Positions 30,478 through 37,589 of a stretch of 61,884 nt of DNA are shown here, piece after piece; within the stretch, counting starts at the first letter, position 1, and the number at the start of each line of letters is the position of its first letter. Below the pieces are notes generated by a model, which was not told the DNA's origin, searched no databases, and saw only the letters and a program-made list of their open reading frames with translations. The stretch is from SAR202 cluster bacterium (GTDB lineage Bacteria > Chloroflexota > Dehalococcoidia > Lucifugimonadales > VGZY01), in assembly GCA_016872355.1 (NCBI GenBank), contig VGZY01000009.1, positions 1 to 61,884 on the forward strand, in the 5' to 3' direction. The position numbers and the translations under genes are program-made.

Positions 30478-32598
30478 ATGGCAAAGTCACCCATTGAAAA
30501 CGTCCTGCTGAACACCATCCGCGTCTTGCTCGTTATGGCGCTGCTTTCCCCACTGATAGTGATGACCGAGCCCTTCCCCAGCACCTTCTTCCCGTTCATT
30601 GTCGGCAAGGCCCTTTACTACCGGGCCCTGATCGAGATTGCCGTCGGAATCTGGTTAGTCCTGGTGTTACGGGACAGAACGTATATGCCTCCGAAGTCGT
30701 GGCTATTGCCGATTCTGGGCGGGTACGTGTTTATTGCGTTGCTGGCGTCTCTCCTCGGCGTGAGCATGCAGCGGAGCCTGTGGTCTACGTACGAGCGAAT
30801 GCAAGGGTGGGTGGACCTGGCGCATTGGTACCTGTACGTAGTTGTTGCCGCTTCGGTGTTCCGGACCTGGCTGCCGTGGCGGATTGCTCTCAACTTCAAC
30901 CTCGGTGTCAGCATAGTCATGGGGCTGCTGGGGCTGACGCAGTACTTCGACTTCGGCATATTGCCGTTCCTGAGGACCACGCAACGCCTGGAGATATCGC
31001 TTGGCAACCCGACGTATGTCGGCGGATACATGGCGGTGAATGTCCTTATTGCGCTTGGTTTTCTGGCGAGCTCGTTCTTCAAGGATAGGGTCGTCCAGGA
31101 GCCTGAGGCGACGACCGCCGGCCGCAGGAAGCGGGCTTCCGGGCCTGCCCGCAAGAAACCGGAGAGCGCTCCTCTCTTGAACGAGAACGTCATGCGCGCC
31201 TTCTGGATTTCCGCGCTGTTGATGGACCTCCTCATGCTCTACCTGAGCGGCACGCGCGGCGCATTCCTTGGGCTGGTTGCCGGACTGCTTTTCTTCATTG
31301 CAGGATATGCAGCGCTGGGCAGGGTCCGCGGTCTGAAGCTCGCGGCCTACGGCGCCCTAGGCTTCGTTGGAGCGCTCGCCCTTCTCCTGGTCGTAATCCG
31401 TGTCTCCGCCGGGTCCGGCGGGATAGACGGCACAACCGGCGTGCTCGAAAGGGTGGCTACGACTGGCCTGAACGACGAGAGCATGCAGGGCCGCATTCGT
31501 TCCGCCAAAGTTGGACTGCAGGGGTTTGCGGAGCGGCCGATACTCGGTTGGGGACCGGAGAACTTCACGATCGCCTACGACAGGCTGGTGCCCCTTGAGG
31601 TGGTGGCCGCCGCCACAGTCACTTTTGACCAGGCGCACAACAAGCTGATCGAGGAGTTGACCACGAAGGGCATTCTCGGCTTACTTGGGTACATGGCCTT
31701 CTGGGGGTACCTGGTCTTCATTGTAGTGAGGCGCACCAGGTCGCTTGAGAGCGGGGCGCAGGCTCTCGTGCTCTTTGCCGGAGCGGCACTGGTTGCCTAC
31801 TTCGTTCAGAACCTCTTCCTGTTTGACAACGTCGGCACGGTCGCCCAGTTCTACCTGCTCGTGGCTTTTGTGGCTTTTGTGGACGGACTGTTCGCGCCAC
31901 GGGAGGAGCCAGAGGGCGCCGCTGCGCCGGTGAGAAAGGGCGCCGCCGCAGATATACCTTTGCGCGGCCTCAAATTCCTTCAGACCGATGGCGGCCTGAT
32001 GACGGGCGCCGGCATCATGGCGGTGCTCATTTTCGTCGCGTTCACTTTCTACACTCTGCGGCCCCTGGTTGCCTCCCAGACGGTGATCAAGCCGCTCGGC
32101 AGCTCGCGCCCATGGCCGGAGCGGCTTGCGCTGTTTGAGGAGTCGATCCACACGTTCCCAGAGCTTGGAAACTACCCGCGCCGGGTTATGCTTGAGCGGA
32201 TGAGGGTGGAATGGGAGTCGATGTCTCAGACGGACGCGAGAGCAGCGCTGGACCTTGCTGAGAAGGAGGGCCGCCTGGGTATTGAAGCCGAACCGCAGGA
32301 GTGGCGGCTGCACAACTCGCTGGCGGGGCTCTATCAGGTAGCTTCGCTTTTCGATCCGACGGTCATCCCCAAATCCAGGGTCCTAGTGGAAGAGGCTGCT
32401 GCGCTTGCGCCGACGAGGATAGAGGTGCAGCTGCTGCTGATCGGCCAGTTCGTAGTAGAGGGCAACTTCGCGAGCGCGCGCGACATAATCGACAAGTACG
32501 TGGCGGAAACGCCTGCTGCGGAGCGCCATTTCAGGGGCATCCGGGAGCAAATAGACGAAATCGAGGCCGAGAGTGCGAAGACGCCCGCACCGGGATAA
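30478..32598 (+). CDS. O-antigen ligase/polymerase family membrane protein with TPR-like tail
   Basis: A 706-residue protein with about twelve membrane segments in the first 500 residues (LLVMALLSPLIVMTEPF; WLLPILGGYVFIALLASLLG; AFWISALLMDLLMLYLSG among them). The Wzy_C/O-antigen ligase signature is GRIRSAKVGLQGFAERPILG followed by WGPENF and QAHNKLIEELTTKGILGLLG. The last 150 residues are helical repeats (ALDLAEKEGRLG; HNSLAGLYQVA; LVEEAAALAPTRIEVQ), TPR-like. It polymerises or transfers the exported glycan. I chose ATG 30478, since the longer frame begins inside a terminator. Confidence 0.83.
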   Translation: MAKSPIENVLLNTIRVLLVMALLSPLIVMTEPFPSTFFPFIVGKALYYRALIEIAVGIWLVLVLRDRTYMPPKSWLLPILGGYVFIALLASLLGVSMQRSLWSTYERMQGWVDLAHWYLYVVVAASVFRTWLPWRIALNFNLGVSIVMGLLGLTQYFDFGILPFLRTTQRLEISLGNPTYVGGYMAVNVLIALGFLASSFFKDRVVQEPEATTAGRRKRASGPARKKPESAPLLNENVMRAFWISALLMDLLMLYLSGTRGAFLGLVAGLLFFIAGYAALGRVRGLKLAAYGALGFVGALALLLVVIRVSAGSGGIDGTTGVLERVATTGLNDESMQGRIRSAKVGLQGFAERPILGWGPENFTIAYDRLVPLEVVAAATVTFDQAHNKLIEELTTKGILGLLGYMAFWGYLVFIVVRRTRSLESGAQALVLFAGAALVAYFVQNLFLFDNVGTVAQFYLLVAFVAFVDGLFAPREEPEGAAAPVRKGAAADIPLRGLKFLQTDGGLMTGAGIMAVLIFVAFTFYTLRPLVASQTVIKPLGSSRPWPERLALFEESIHTFPELGNYPRRVMLERMRVEWESMSQTDARAALDLAEKEGRLGIEAEPQEWRLHNSLAGLYQVASLFDPTVIPKSRVLVEEAAALAPTRIEVQLLLIGQFVVEGNFASARDIIDKYVAETPAAERHFRGIREQIDEIEAESAKTPAPG

Positions 32599-32607
32599 TA
32601 GCGCGAA

Positions 32608-32639
32608 AAGAGAGGCGGTCCGTACGATCCGCCTCTCTT
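32608..32639. terminator. Bidirectional terminator
   Basis: AAGAGAGGCGG pairs with CCGCCTCTCTT around a 10-nt loop, between the convergent O-antigen ligase (+) and hemerythrin (-) genes, with AAAAG and TTCG flanks. Confidence 0.7.
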
Positions 32640-32646
32640 CGTCTGG

Positions 32647-33102
32647 TTAAACGACGGCTTTCGCCAGTGCTTCCTTGCGCTTGAGGAGCTTCTCGCCTAT
32701 CGCCCCCAGCTCCTCCTCTGAGATGGACTCTTCGAACTCGGGGAACATCTCACCCTCTTCCTCTTCGATGTGGTGCTCCACGTTCTCCATGAGGACCGTG
32801 AACTTGGCGACGTAGTTCTCGTCGTCCGACTTCATGTTCTGCAGCTCGCCCATGAGCACATCAACAACGTGGTGCTCCTCATTCGCCTCTTTCACGAGCT
32901 CCTTGCCCTCTTTGCCTGTTGCCCTGGCGACTGCGGGATAGAAGATCTCTTCTTCGATCTGGGAGTGGACCATGAGCTCCCTGAACGCCTTCTCTGCAAT
33001 ACTCGCCCTGGTCTTGTACGCTGCATCGCCCGAGTTGCGGAAGTCTTTGAAAAGCCCCTTAACGGCCTTATGATCGGCCTTATGCAGTTCCAGTGCGTTC
33101 AT
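32647..33102 (-). CDS. Hemerythrin-domain protein
   Basis: A 151-residue hemerythrin/HHE four-helix protein. Iron ligands: ELHKADH (His7, His11), LMVHSQIEEEIFYP (His45 and Glu49), EANEEHHVVDVLM (His) and NVEHHIEEEEGEMFPEF (His, Glu). Di-iron hemerythrins bind oxygen or sense redox/iron state; which is not known here. The GGAGGAGGAGG before the ATG at 33102 is an excellent ribosome-binding site. It is unrelated in function to the exopolysaccharide genes on either side. Confidence 0.85.
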   Translation of the reverse strand: MNALELHKADHKAVKGLFKDFRNSGDAAYKTRASIAEKAFRELMVHSQIEEEIFYPAVARATGKEGKELVKEANEEHHVVDVLMGELQNMKSDDENYVAKFTVLMENVEHHIEEEEGEMFPEFEESISEEELGAIGEKLLKRKEALAKAVV

Positions 33103-33426
33103 TGGCGCCTCCTCCTCCAGTGTTACTACAACCGCCGCTGAGTGAAACGCCGTCTAAGTCGAGAGTAACGGTGGCTGCGAGCTCACGGCAATAAGCCGTC
33201 CGGACATCAAGATCTGGTCTTAAATAACTATCAGCCTCGCCGCTAAACGCACCGCCGCTGCCGTTCGGAGGGCGATTGCCTTCGGGGAAGGCGGTGGTCA
33301 TAAGCCGGATGGACTAGACGATGCCGTTTTCCAGCTACACATTCGACCGTTGACACCCGTTTGGGGCGCGGCTATCCTTCCGTTAAGATGCTAACGCCTG
33401 TGCGCCAACGGGCGCGGGAGGGATTT
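33103..33426. other. Intergenic region, no gene recognised
   Basis: This 324-bp stretch separates the divergent hemerythrin and manC genes. It holds the manC promoter (33350-33378) and the hemerythrin ribosome-binding site. A minus-strand frame of 73 codons (33080-33301) overlaps the hemerythrin start, has no ribosome-binding site and looks spurious. Confidence 0.6.
33350..33378 (+). promoter_or_regulatory. manC promoter
   Basis: TTGACA (33350-33355), 17 nt, then TATCCT (33373-33378): a perfect -35 box and a weaker -10. It would give a leader of about 42 nt with GGGAGGG before ATG 33427. Confidence 0.6.
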
Positions 33427-34950
33427 ATGAAGCTGTACCCTGTAATTCTCGCCGGTGGCTCGGGCACACGCCTGTGGCCCCTCTCCCGAGACCATTACCC
33501 GAAGCAGTTCCTTTCCCTAATGGGGGAGCGCAGCATGCTGCAGGAGACCGTCTGCCGCTTGGACGGCATGGAAAACGTCGCTCCCCCGATCATCGTATGC
33601 AACGAGGTCCACCAGTTTCTCCTTGCGGGGCAGCTCCGGGAAATCGATCGCAAGGGGCTGGCGTCGATAATCGAACCCTCCGGGCGCAATACCGCGCCCG
33701 CGCTTACCCTGGCCGCCCTGAAGCTGGCCGAAATCGTCAAGGACAAGGAAGAGGACCCGATTATCCTCGTGATGTCCGCGGACCATGTGATTACGGACCA
33801 ACGCGTTTTTCATAACGTTGTCCGCGAAGGCGCAGCACACGCCGCCGCCGGCCGCCTCGTGACGTTTGGCGTGGTCCCGGACGCTGCGGTCACAGGCTAC
33901 GGGTACATCCAGAAAGGCGCCGCCGCCGGCGCCCCTGCGACGAAGGCTGCTACTGCCGCCGGCGCCTCGTCATTAACTGCGAGGGAGCTGGCCGCATTTG
34001 TCGAGAAGCCGAACCTGGCGACAGCCGAGAAGTACGTCGCCTCTGGAGACTACCTGTGGAACAGCGGCATCTTCATGATGCGCGCTTCAGTGTGGCTTGC
34101 AGAGCTCAAAAAATACCGGCCCGACATTTCTGACGCGTGCGTAGCCGCCTATTCAGCCGGCAAGACCGACGGCGATTTCTTCCGACCGGGCAGGGAGCAA
34201 TTCACCGAATGCCCCAGCGACTCAATCGACTACGCCGTAATGGAGAAAGCCGCAGCCGCCATCTACAGTCGTAACGGCAACGGCGCCTCTGGGGAGTCTC
34301 ACGGGGCAACCGGGTGCGTAGTGGTGCCGATGGACGCCGGGTGGTCAGACATCGGCGCGTGGTCTGCACTTTGGGAAGAGCGGGGGCACGACGAGAACGG
34401 CAACGTCGTCCAGGGCGACGTTTATGCCCATTCTACGAAGAACTCTCTCCTGCTCTCACAGCACCGGCTGCTGGCAACAGTGGGCCTGGAGGATGTGGTG
34501 ATCGTGGAGACCGGGGACGCCGTGCTGGTAGCGAAGAAGGACCGGGCCCAGGAAGTCAAGGAAATTGTCCAGAGACTCAAGAAGGACAGGCGTCCGGAAT
34601 ACGTGGTACACCGAAAGGTCCACCGCCCATGGGGGACGTACGAGGTCCTGGACAAGGGACCCGGGTTCCAGGTCAAACGCCTTACGATCAACGTGGGGGC
34701 CGCCATTTCGCTCCAGATGCACTATCACAGGTCTGAGCACTGGATCGTTGTGACGGGCACCGCGAAGGTGACGCGCGGCGACGAGGTATTCCTGTTGACG
34801 GAGGACCAGTCCGCGTATGCTTCCAAGGGGATGAAACACCGGCTGGAGAACCCCGGCAAGGTGCCCCTGGAGCTGATCGAGGTGGGCTCGGGTGCGTACC
34901 TTGGCGAGGACGACATCGTAAGGTTTGAGGACAACTACAACAGGAAGTGA
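33427..34950 (+). CDS. manC: Mannose-1-phosphate guanylyltransferase / mannose-6-phosphate isomerase
   Basis: A 507-residue bifunctional ManC. The N-terminal nucleotidyltransferase carries ILAGGSGTRLWPLSRDHYPK and NPSGRNTAPA-like EPSGRNTAPALTLAALK, EKPNLATAEKYV, and LWNSGIFMMRASVW. The C-terminal cupin (VHRPWGTYEVLDKGPGFQVK; LQMHYHRSEHWIVVTGTA; EVGSGAYLGEDDIVRFEDNY) is the isomerase. It makes GDP-mannose, the precursor of the Gmd/Fcl reactions at 57534-59530. There is a low-complexity Ala/Gly insert near residue 165. A sigma-70-like promoter and a good ribosome-binding site precede the ATG at 33427. Confidence 0.9.
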   Translation: MKLYPVILAGGSGTRLWPLSRDHYPKQFLSLMGERSMLQETVCRLDGMENVAPPIIVCNEVHQFLLAGQLREIDRKGLASIIEPSGRNTAPALTLAALKLAEIVKDKEEDPIILVMSADHVITDQRVFHNVVREGAAHAAAGRLVTFGVVPDAAVTGYGYIQKGAAAGAPATKAATAAGASSLTARELAAFVEKPNLATAEKYVASGDYLWNSGIFMMRASVWLAELKKYRPDISDACVAAYSAGKTDGDFFRPGREQFTECPSDSIDYAVMEKAAAAIYSRNGNGASGESHGATGCVVVPMDAGWSDIGAWSALWEERGHDENGNVVQGDVYAHSTKNSLLLSQHRLLATVGLEDVVIVETGDAVLVAKKDRAQEVKEIVQRLKKDRRPEYVVHRKVHRPWGTYEVLDKGPGFQVKRLTINVGAAISLQMHYHRSEHWIVVTGTAKVTRGDEVFLLTEDQSAYASKGMKHRLENPGKVPLELIEVGSGAYLGEDDIVRFEDNYNRK

Positions 34951-34986
34951 GCAGTGAGCCCCGATGCAATCGGGGTTCAGAGCCAC

Positions 34987-35060
34987 AGTGAGCAGTGAGC
35001 AAAGGATACAGTGGGGCGCACTCGGTGCGCCACTACGGCGGGACCGGCTAACTGCTCACT
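34987..35060. repeat. Palindromic repeat between manC and SNase gene
   Basis: AGTGAGCAGT (34987-34996) and ACTGCTCACT (35051-35060) are perfect inverted repeats around GGCGCACTCGGTGCGCC. The left motif is also repeated directly (GCAGTGAGC at 34951 and 34992). It is MITE- or REP-like and may act as a terminator for the convergent genes. Confidence 0.6.
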
Positions 35061-35071
35061 GCCGACTGCCG

Positions 35072-35899
35072 TCAGTGCTCCTTGTCCTTGCGGAAACCGG
35101 AGGCGCGGGCCTCGGCCTCCGTACAGAACCACGCGTCGCCGTCGGCAGCGGAGACAATTATCGTCTCGTAGAAGAACCCGCCGGGTACGTGAAAGATGCG
35201 CTGGCCCGTCCTGCCGTCCACGTTGCCTTTGATGACCGCGTCGGTTGTGCCTGAGTAGTCGCAGATGCCGCCGATTCCATCCATGCCCCCGAAGTTCGGC
35301 AGCGTGCCGCCTTCGAAAGGCTGGCCGGATACGGGCGTGGGCGTGTAGGGGATTGAGACAAAGTCGTGCGAGGCCTGCTGCCATAGGCCGCGCAACTGGT
35401 TACGGGCTTCCTCTTCAGCGGCCAGGAACTGCTGGAGATATTTGAAGCTCCCTTCATCAGATGTAACCCGGGCGTAGCCGCTGACGAGCATCTCCCGATT
35501 AACCATGTCCCCGTTTGCGTAAACGAAGCACAGCAGGTTACCTTCCTCGTCGAAGAGGTCAGGCGCCTCTTCCATCTCTACCCGCTGCCCCGCCACCGTG
35601 AACCGGTTGAAACTGAACGCCGCGTTATCGCCGGATTCCGACGCGATGCTGGGCGCTTCGATGCCATAATAGCGCACCCTTACAACTTTTCTGTCGTCGG
35701 TCTCAACGTCGATCACAGTGGAGTCCACAATATTCACGGCCGTGCCCGGTGCGCACCGGGCATCTCCGTTGGATACGCCCTGCTGAACAGGCGTTGGGGT
35801 AGGATTTGTGGGCGTCTTCTTCTTGCATCCAAGGGCGAACAGGAGAGAGAGGGTAAGGACGGCGGCTGCAACAGCCACGATGTATCGACGCGAGGGCAT
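35072..35899 (-). CDS. SNase-like lipoprotein with C-terminal sunset domain
   Basis: A 275-residue exported protein. The signal YIVAVAAAVLTLSLLFALGC ends in a lipobox Cys, followed by a Lys/Pro/Thr linker. Residues about 55-175 form a staphylococcal-nuclease-like (OB-fold) domain: VNIVDSTVIDVETDDRKVVRVRYYGIEAP and EGNLLCFVYANGDMVNREML. The C-terminal 60 residues (CDYSGTTDAVIKGNVDGRTG, then FHVPGGFFYE and WFCTEAEARASGFRK) resemble the sunset domain. I prefer ATG 35899; a GTG at 35911 overlaps the stop of the upstream Ig-like gene and is an alternative. Its role outside the cell may be nucleic-acid degradation. Confidence 0.78.
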   Translation of the reverse strand: MPSRRYIVAVAAAVLTLSLLFALGCKKKTPTNPTPTPVQQGVSNGDARCAPGTAVNIVDSTVIDVETDDRKVVRVRYYGIEAPSIASESGDNAAFSFNRFTVAGQRVEMEEAPDLFDEEGNLLCFVYANGDMVNREMLVSGYARVTSDEGSFKYLQQFLAAEEEARNQLRGLWQQASHDFVSIPYTPTPVSGQPFEGGTLPNFGGMDGIGGICDYSGTTDAVIKGNVDGRTGQRIFHVPGGFFYETIIVSAADGDAWFCTEAEARASGFRKDKEH

Positions 35900-35907
35900 G
35901 GGGGCTA

Positions 35908-36780
35908 TCACCTGGCAGGCTGGATCTGGACGATCTCGGCGATTATGGCGTTCTCATACTTGCCGGTCGATGCGGACGCCTTGAAGTTCCCGAGGCCGTT
36001 GATCGTGCCGATAGAGTTGTCTGCCAGACTCCAGCGGACTATCACGCTACTGACCTCGACGGAGTTCTCGTCCCATCCCTTCACGCTGAAGCGGACGGTC
36101 TTTCCGGCGGAGACGACCGCATTTAGCGGCTGGATGTCGACCGTGGTCAGCTTACCAGGGATCGTGATCGTCCCTGTCTTAGTCATCGTTATCGTCTCAC
36201 CGCCCGCTAGCTTCTGTGTGACGCTTACCCGGACGGCATCCGTGTAAATCCCGGCCATCGATCCGGCCTTGAAGGCGCCGTTGGAGCTGATTTCTCCGGC
36301 GCTGCCGTCGACCATTTCCCAGGCAATCACCAGGTTCGTTGCCGCCTTGCCGTTCGTTGCCGCGGCCTTCACACTAAACGTCGTCAGAGTCCCCGGCTGG
36401 AGCACTACGCCGGTCGGGCGGACTTCGACAGACTTCAGGCGGGAAATAGCCTTTGACTGCTGGACAACGACGGTCGCGTAGTCTCTGCAATGCACAAAGC
36501 CGAACTCGCCCGGGATGAATGCTTCGACGAGCACCGCGTCCGCATATACGCCGGGATCTTCGCCGCTGATGAAGGACCCCTTTTCATCTATGGTCCCCGC
36601 CTTCGGGTCCGCCATGCTCCAGCGGAGGGTTGTGCCCACAGCGACCTGGCCAAGGCCGTTCAACGCGTGCGCGGTGAAGTGGGAGCGCTCGTTCGGTGCG
36701 GTGAAATACCTTTGTGGCAGGGCATGCACTGTCAGAGTGTTCACAAATTGCGATGAATCGTTGACGGTAACGGATGTCAC
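35908..36780 (-). CDS. Ig-like (BIG2-type) surface protein, 3' fragment
   Basis: A 290-residue fragment with three repeated Ig-like modules, each shaped like VxPTGVVLxPGTxxTFSVKA, then WxMVDGSAGEISSNGAFKAG and YTDAVRVSVTQ; comparable units are seen at WSMADPKAGTIDEKGSFISG and WSLADNSIGTINGLGNFKAS. It starts from a GTG just after an in-frame TGA (36802-36804) that separates it from the upstream fragment; both are in the same frame, so they are one gene of about 553 codons. It should be a cell-surface repeat protein anchored by the upstream lipoprotein signal. Without read-through it lacks a signal peptide. Confidence 0.75.
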   Translation of the reverse strand: MTSVTVNDSSQFVNTLTVHALPQRYFTAPNERSHFTAHALNGLGQVAVGTTLRWSMADPKAGTIDEKGSFISGEDPGVYADAVLVEAFIPGEFGFVHCRDYATVVVQQSKAISRLKSVEVRPTGVVLQPGTLTTFSVKAAATNGKAATNLVIAWEMVDGSAGEISSNGAFKAGSMAGIYTDAVRVSVTQKLAGGETITMTKTGTITIPGKLTTVDIQPLNAVVSAGKTVRFSVKGWDENSVEVSSVIVRWSLADNSIGTINGLGNFKASASTGKYENAIIAEIVQIQPAR

Positions 36781-36801
36781 GGCCGTGATCTCGACACCGT
36801 T

Positions 36802-37569
36802 TCACACGGCGGACACCTCGACAGCGTTCTCGTAAAAGCCTGCCTCACCCTGGACTGTGAGGACGCCCAACTCGTCAATGCGGCCCAGCTTCTCGTCAAG
36901 GAGGCGCCAAGCGAATGGAACGTCCGGTATCAGGGAGTCGTCGACGTCGAATGCCACGGCGTGGAACCGGAATATCTGCTGGCGGAGCACGGTTGCCCCG
37001 TTCTGAACGAACTCGATGTGGGCCATCTCCAGCGGGCGGTCGTCGCCGACAACCACGACGTCTGCCGTTACCGATTTGGTGACAACACCATCCGGCGTGT
37101 TCTGCACCGCCGTTACAAGGACGCTACCCTGGTAGCTGCCCGGGCGGGACCGAGCGACAAAGGTGCCGTCCTCCGCGAATGAGCCCGCGCGGGCATCCAC
37201 CGCCGACCAGCTTAGCTGCACGTCCGGGAGCACCTGCCCGTTCCTGTCGTACGCCGTCGCCTTCAAGGTGGCGGAGTCTCCGGCATCGATAACGACTGGG
37301 TTGGGGTCGATGTTTACGGAGGTGAATACAGGTGCAACACGGACGATCGGCGCGGTGATCTCCACCGAGGCGCGGACCGTCAGCTTGGTCTCCGGGGTGG
37401 CGACCCTGGCGACGAAGGTCTTCTCATTCACCGGCGTGGCGGTGGCGGGTCGCGAGCACGCGGTCGCCACGAAGGCGAGGGCGAGGGACGCCACCGCGAG
37501 GGCCGAAAGAAGCGCCCTCGTTCGATTTTCTGACACTGCAAATGCTCTGGGCAAAAGACTACTCACCAC
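36802..37569 (-). CDS. Ig-like (BIG2-type) lipoprotein, 5' fragment
   Basis: A 255-residue protein with a signal anchor (ALLSALAVASLALAFVATAC, lipobox Cys) and two Ig-like modules (VFTSVNIDPNPVVIDAGDSA and WSAVDARAGSFAEDGTFVAR, then AWRLLDEKLGRIDELGVLTV). It ends AVEVSAV and a TGA at 36802-36804, followed in the same frame by NGVEITAVTSVTVND and then the next fragment. The TGA looks like a premature stop in a longer surface protein. The gene lies 20 nt downstream of the DUF4012 gene and is probably co-transcribed with it. Confidence 0.75.
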   Translation of the reverse strand: MVSSLLPRAFAVSENRTRALLSALAVASLALAFVATACSRPATATPVNEKTFVARVATPETKLTVRASVEITAPIVRVAPVFTSVNIDPNPVVIDAGDSATLKATAYDRNGQVLPDVQLSWSAVDARAGSFAEDGTFVARSRPGSYQGSVLVTAVQNTPDGVVTKSVTADVVVVGDDRPLEMAHIEFVQNGATVLRQQIFRFHAVAFDVDDSLIPDVPFAWRLLDEKLGRIDELGVLTVQGEAGFYENAVEVSAV

Positions 37570-37589
37570 TGTGATAATGACCTGGGGAA

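Noticed and set aside
33080-33301. 73-codon minus-strand frame before the hemerythrin gene
   Set aside because: Overlaps the hemerythrin start, has no ribosome-binding site and shows no family pattern.
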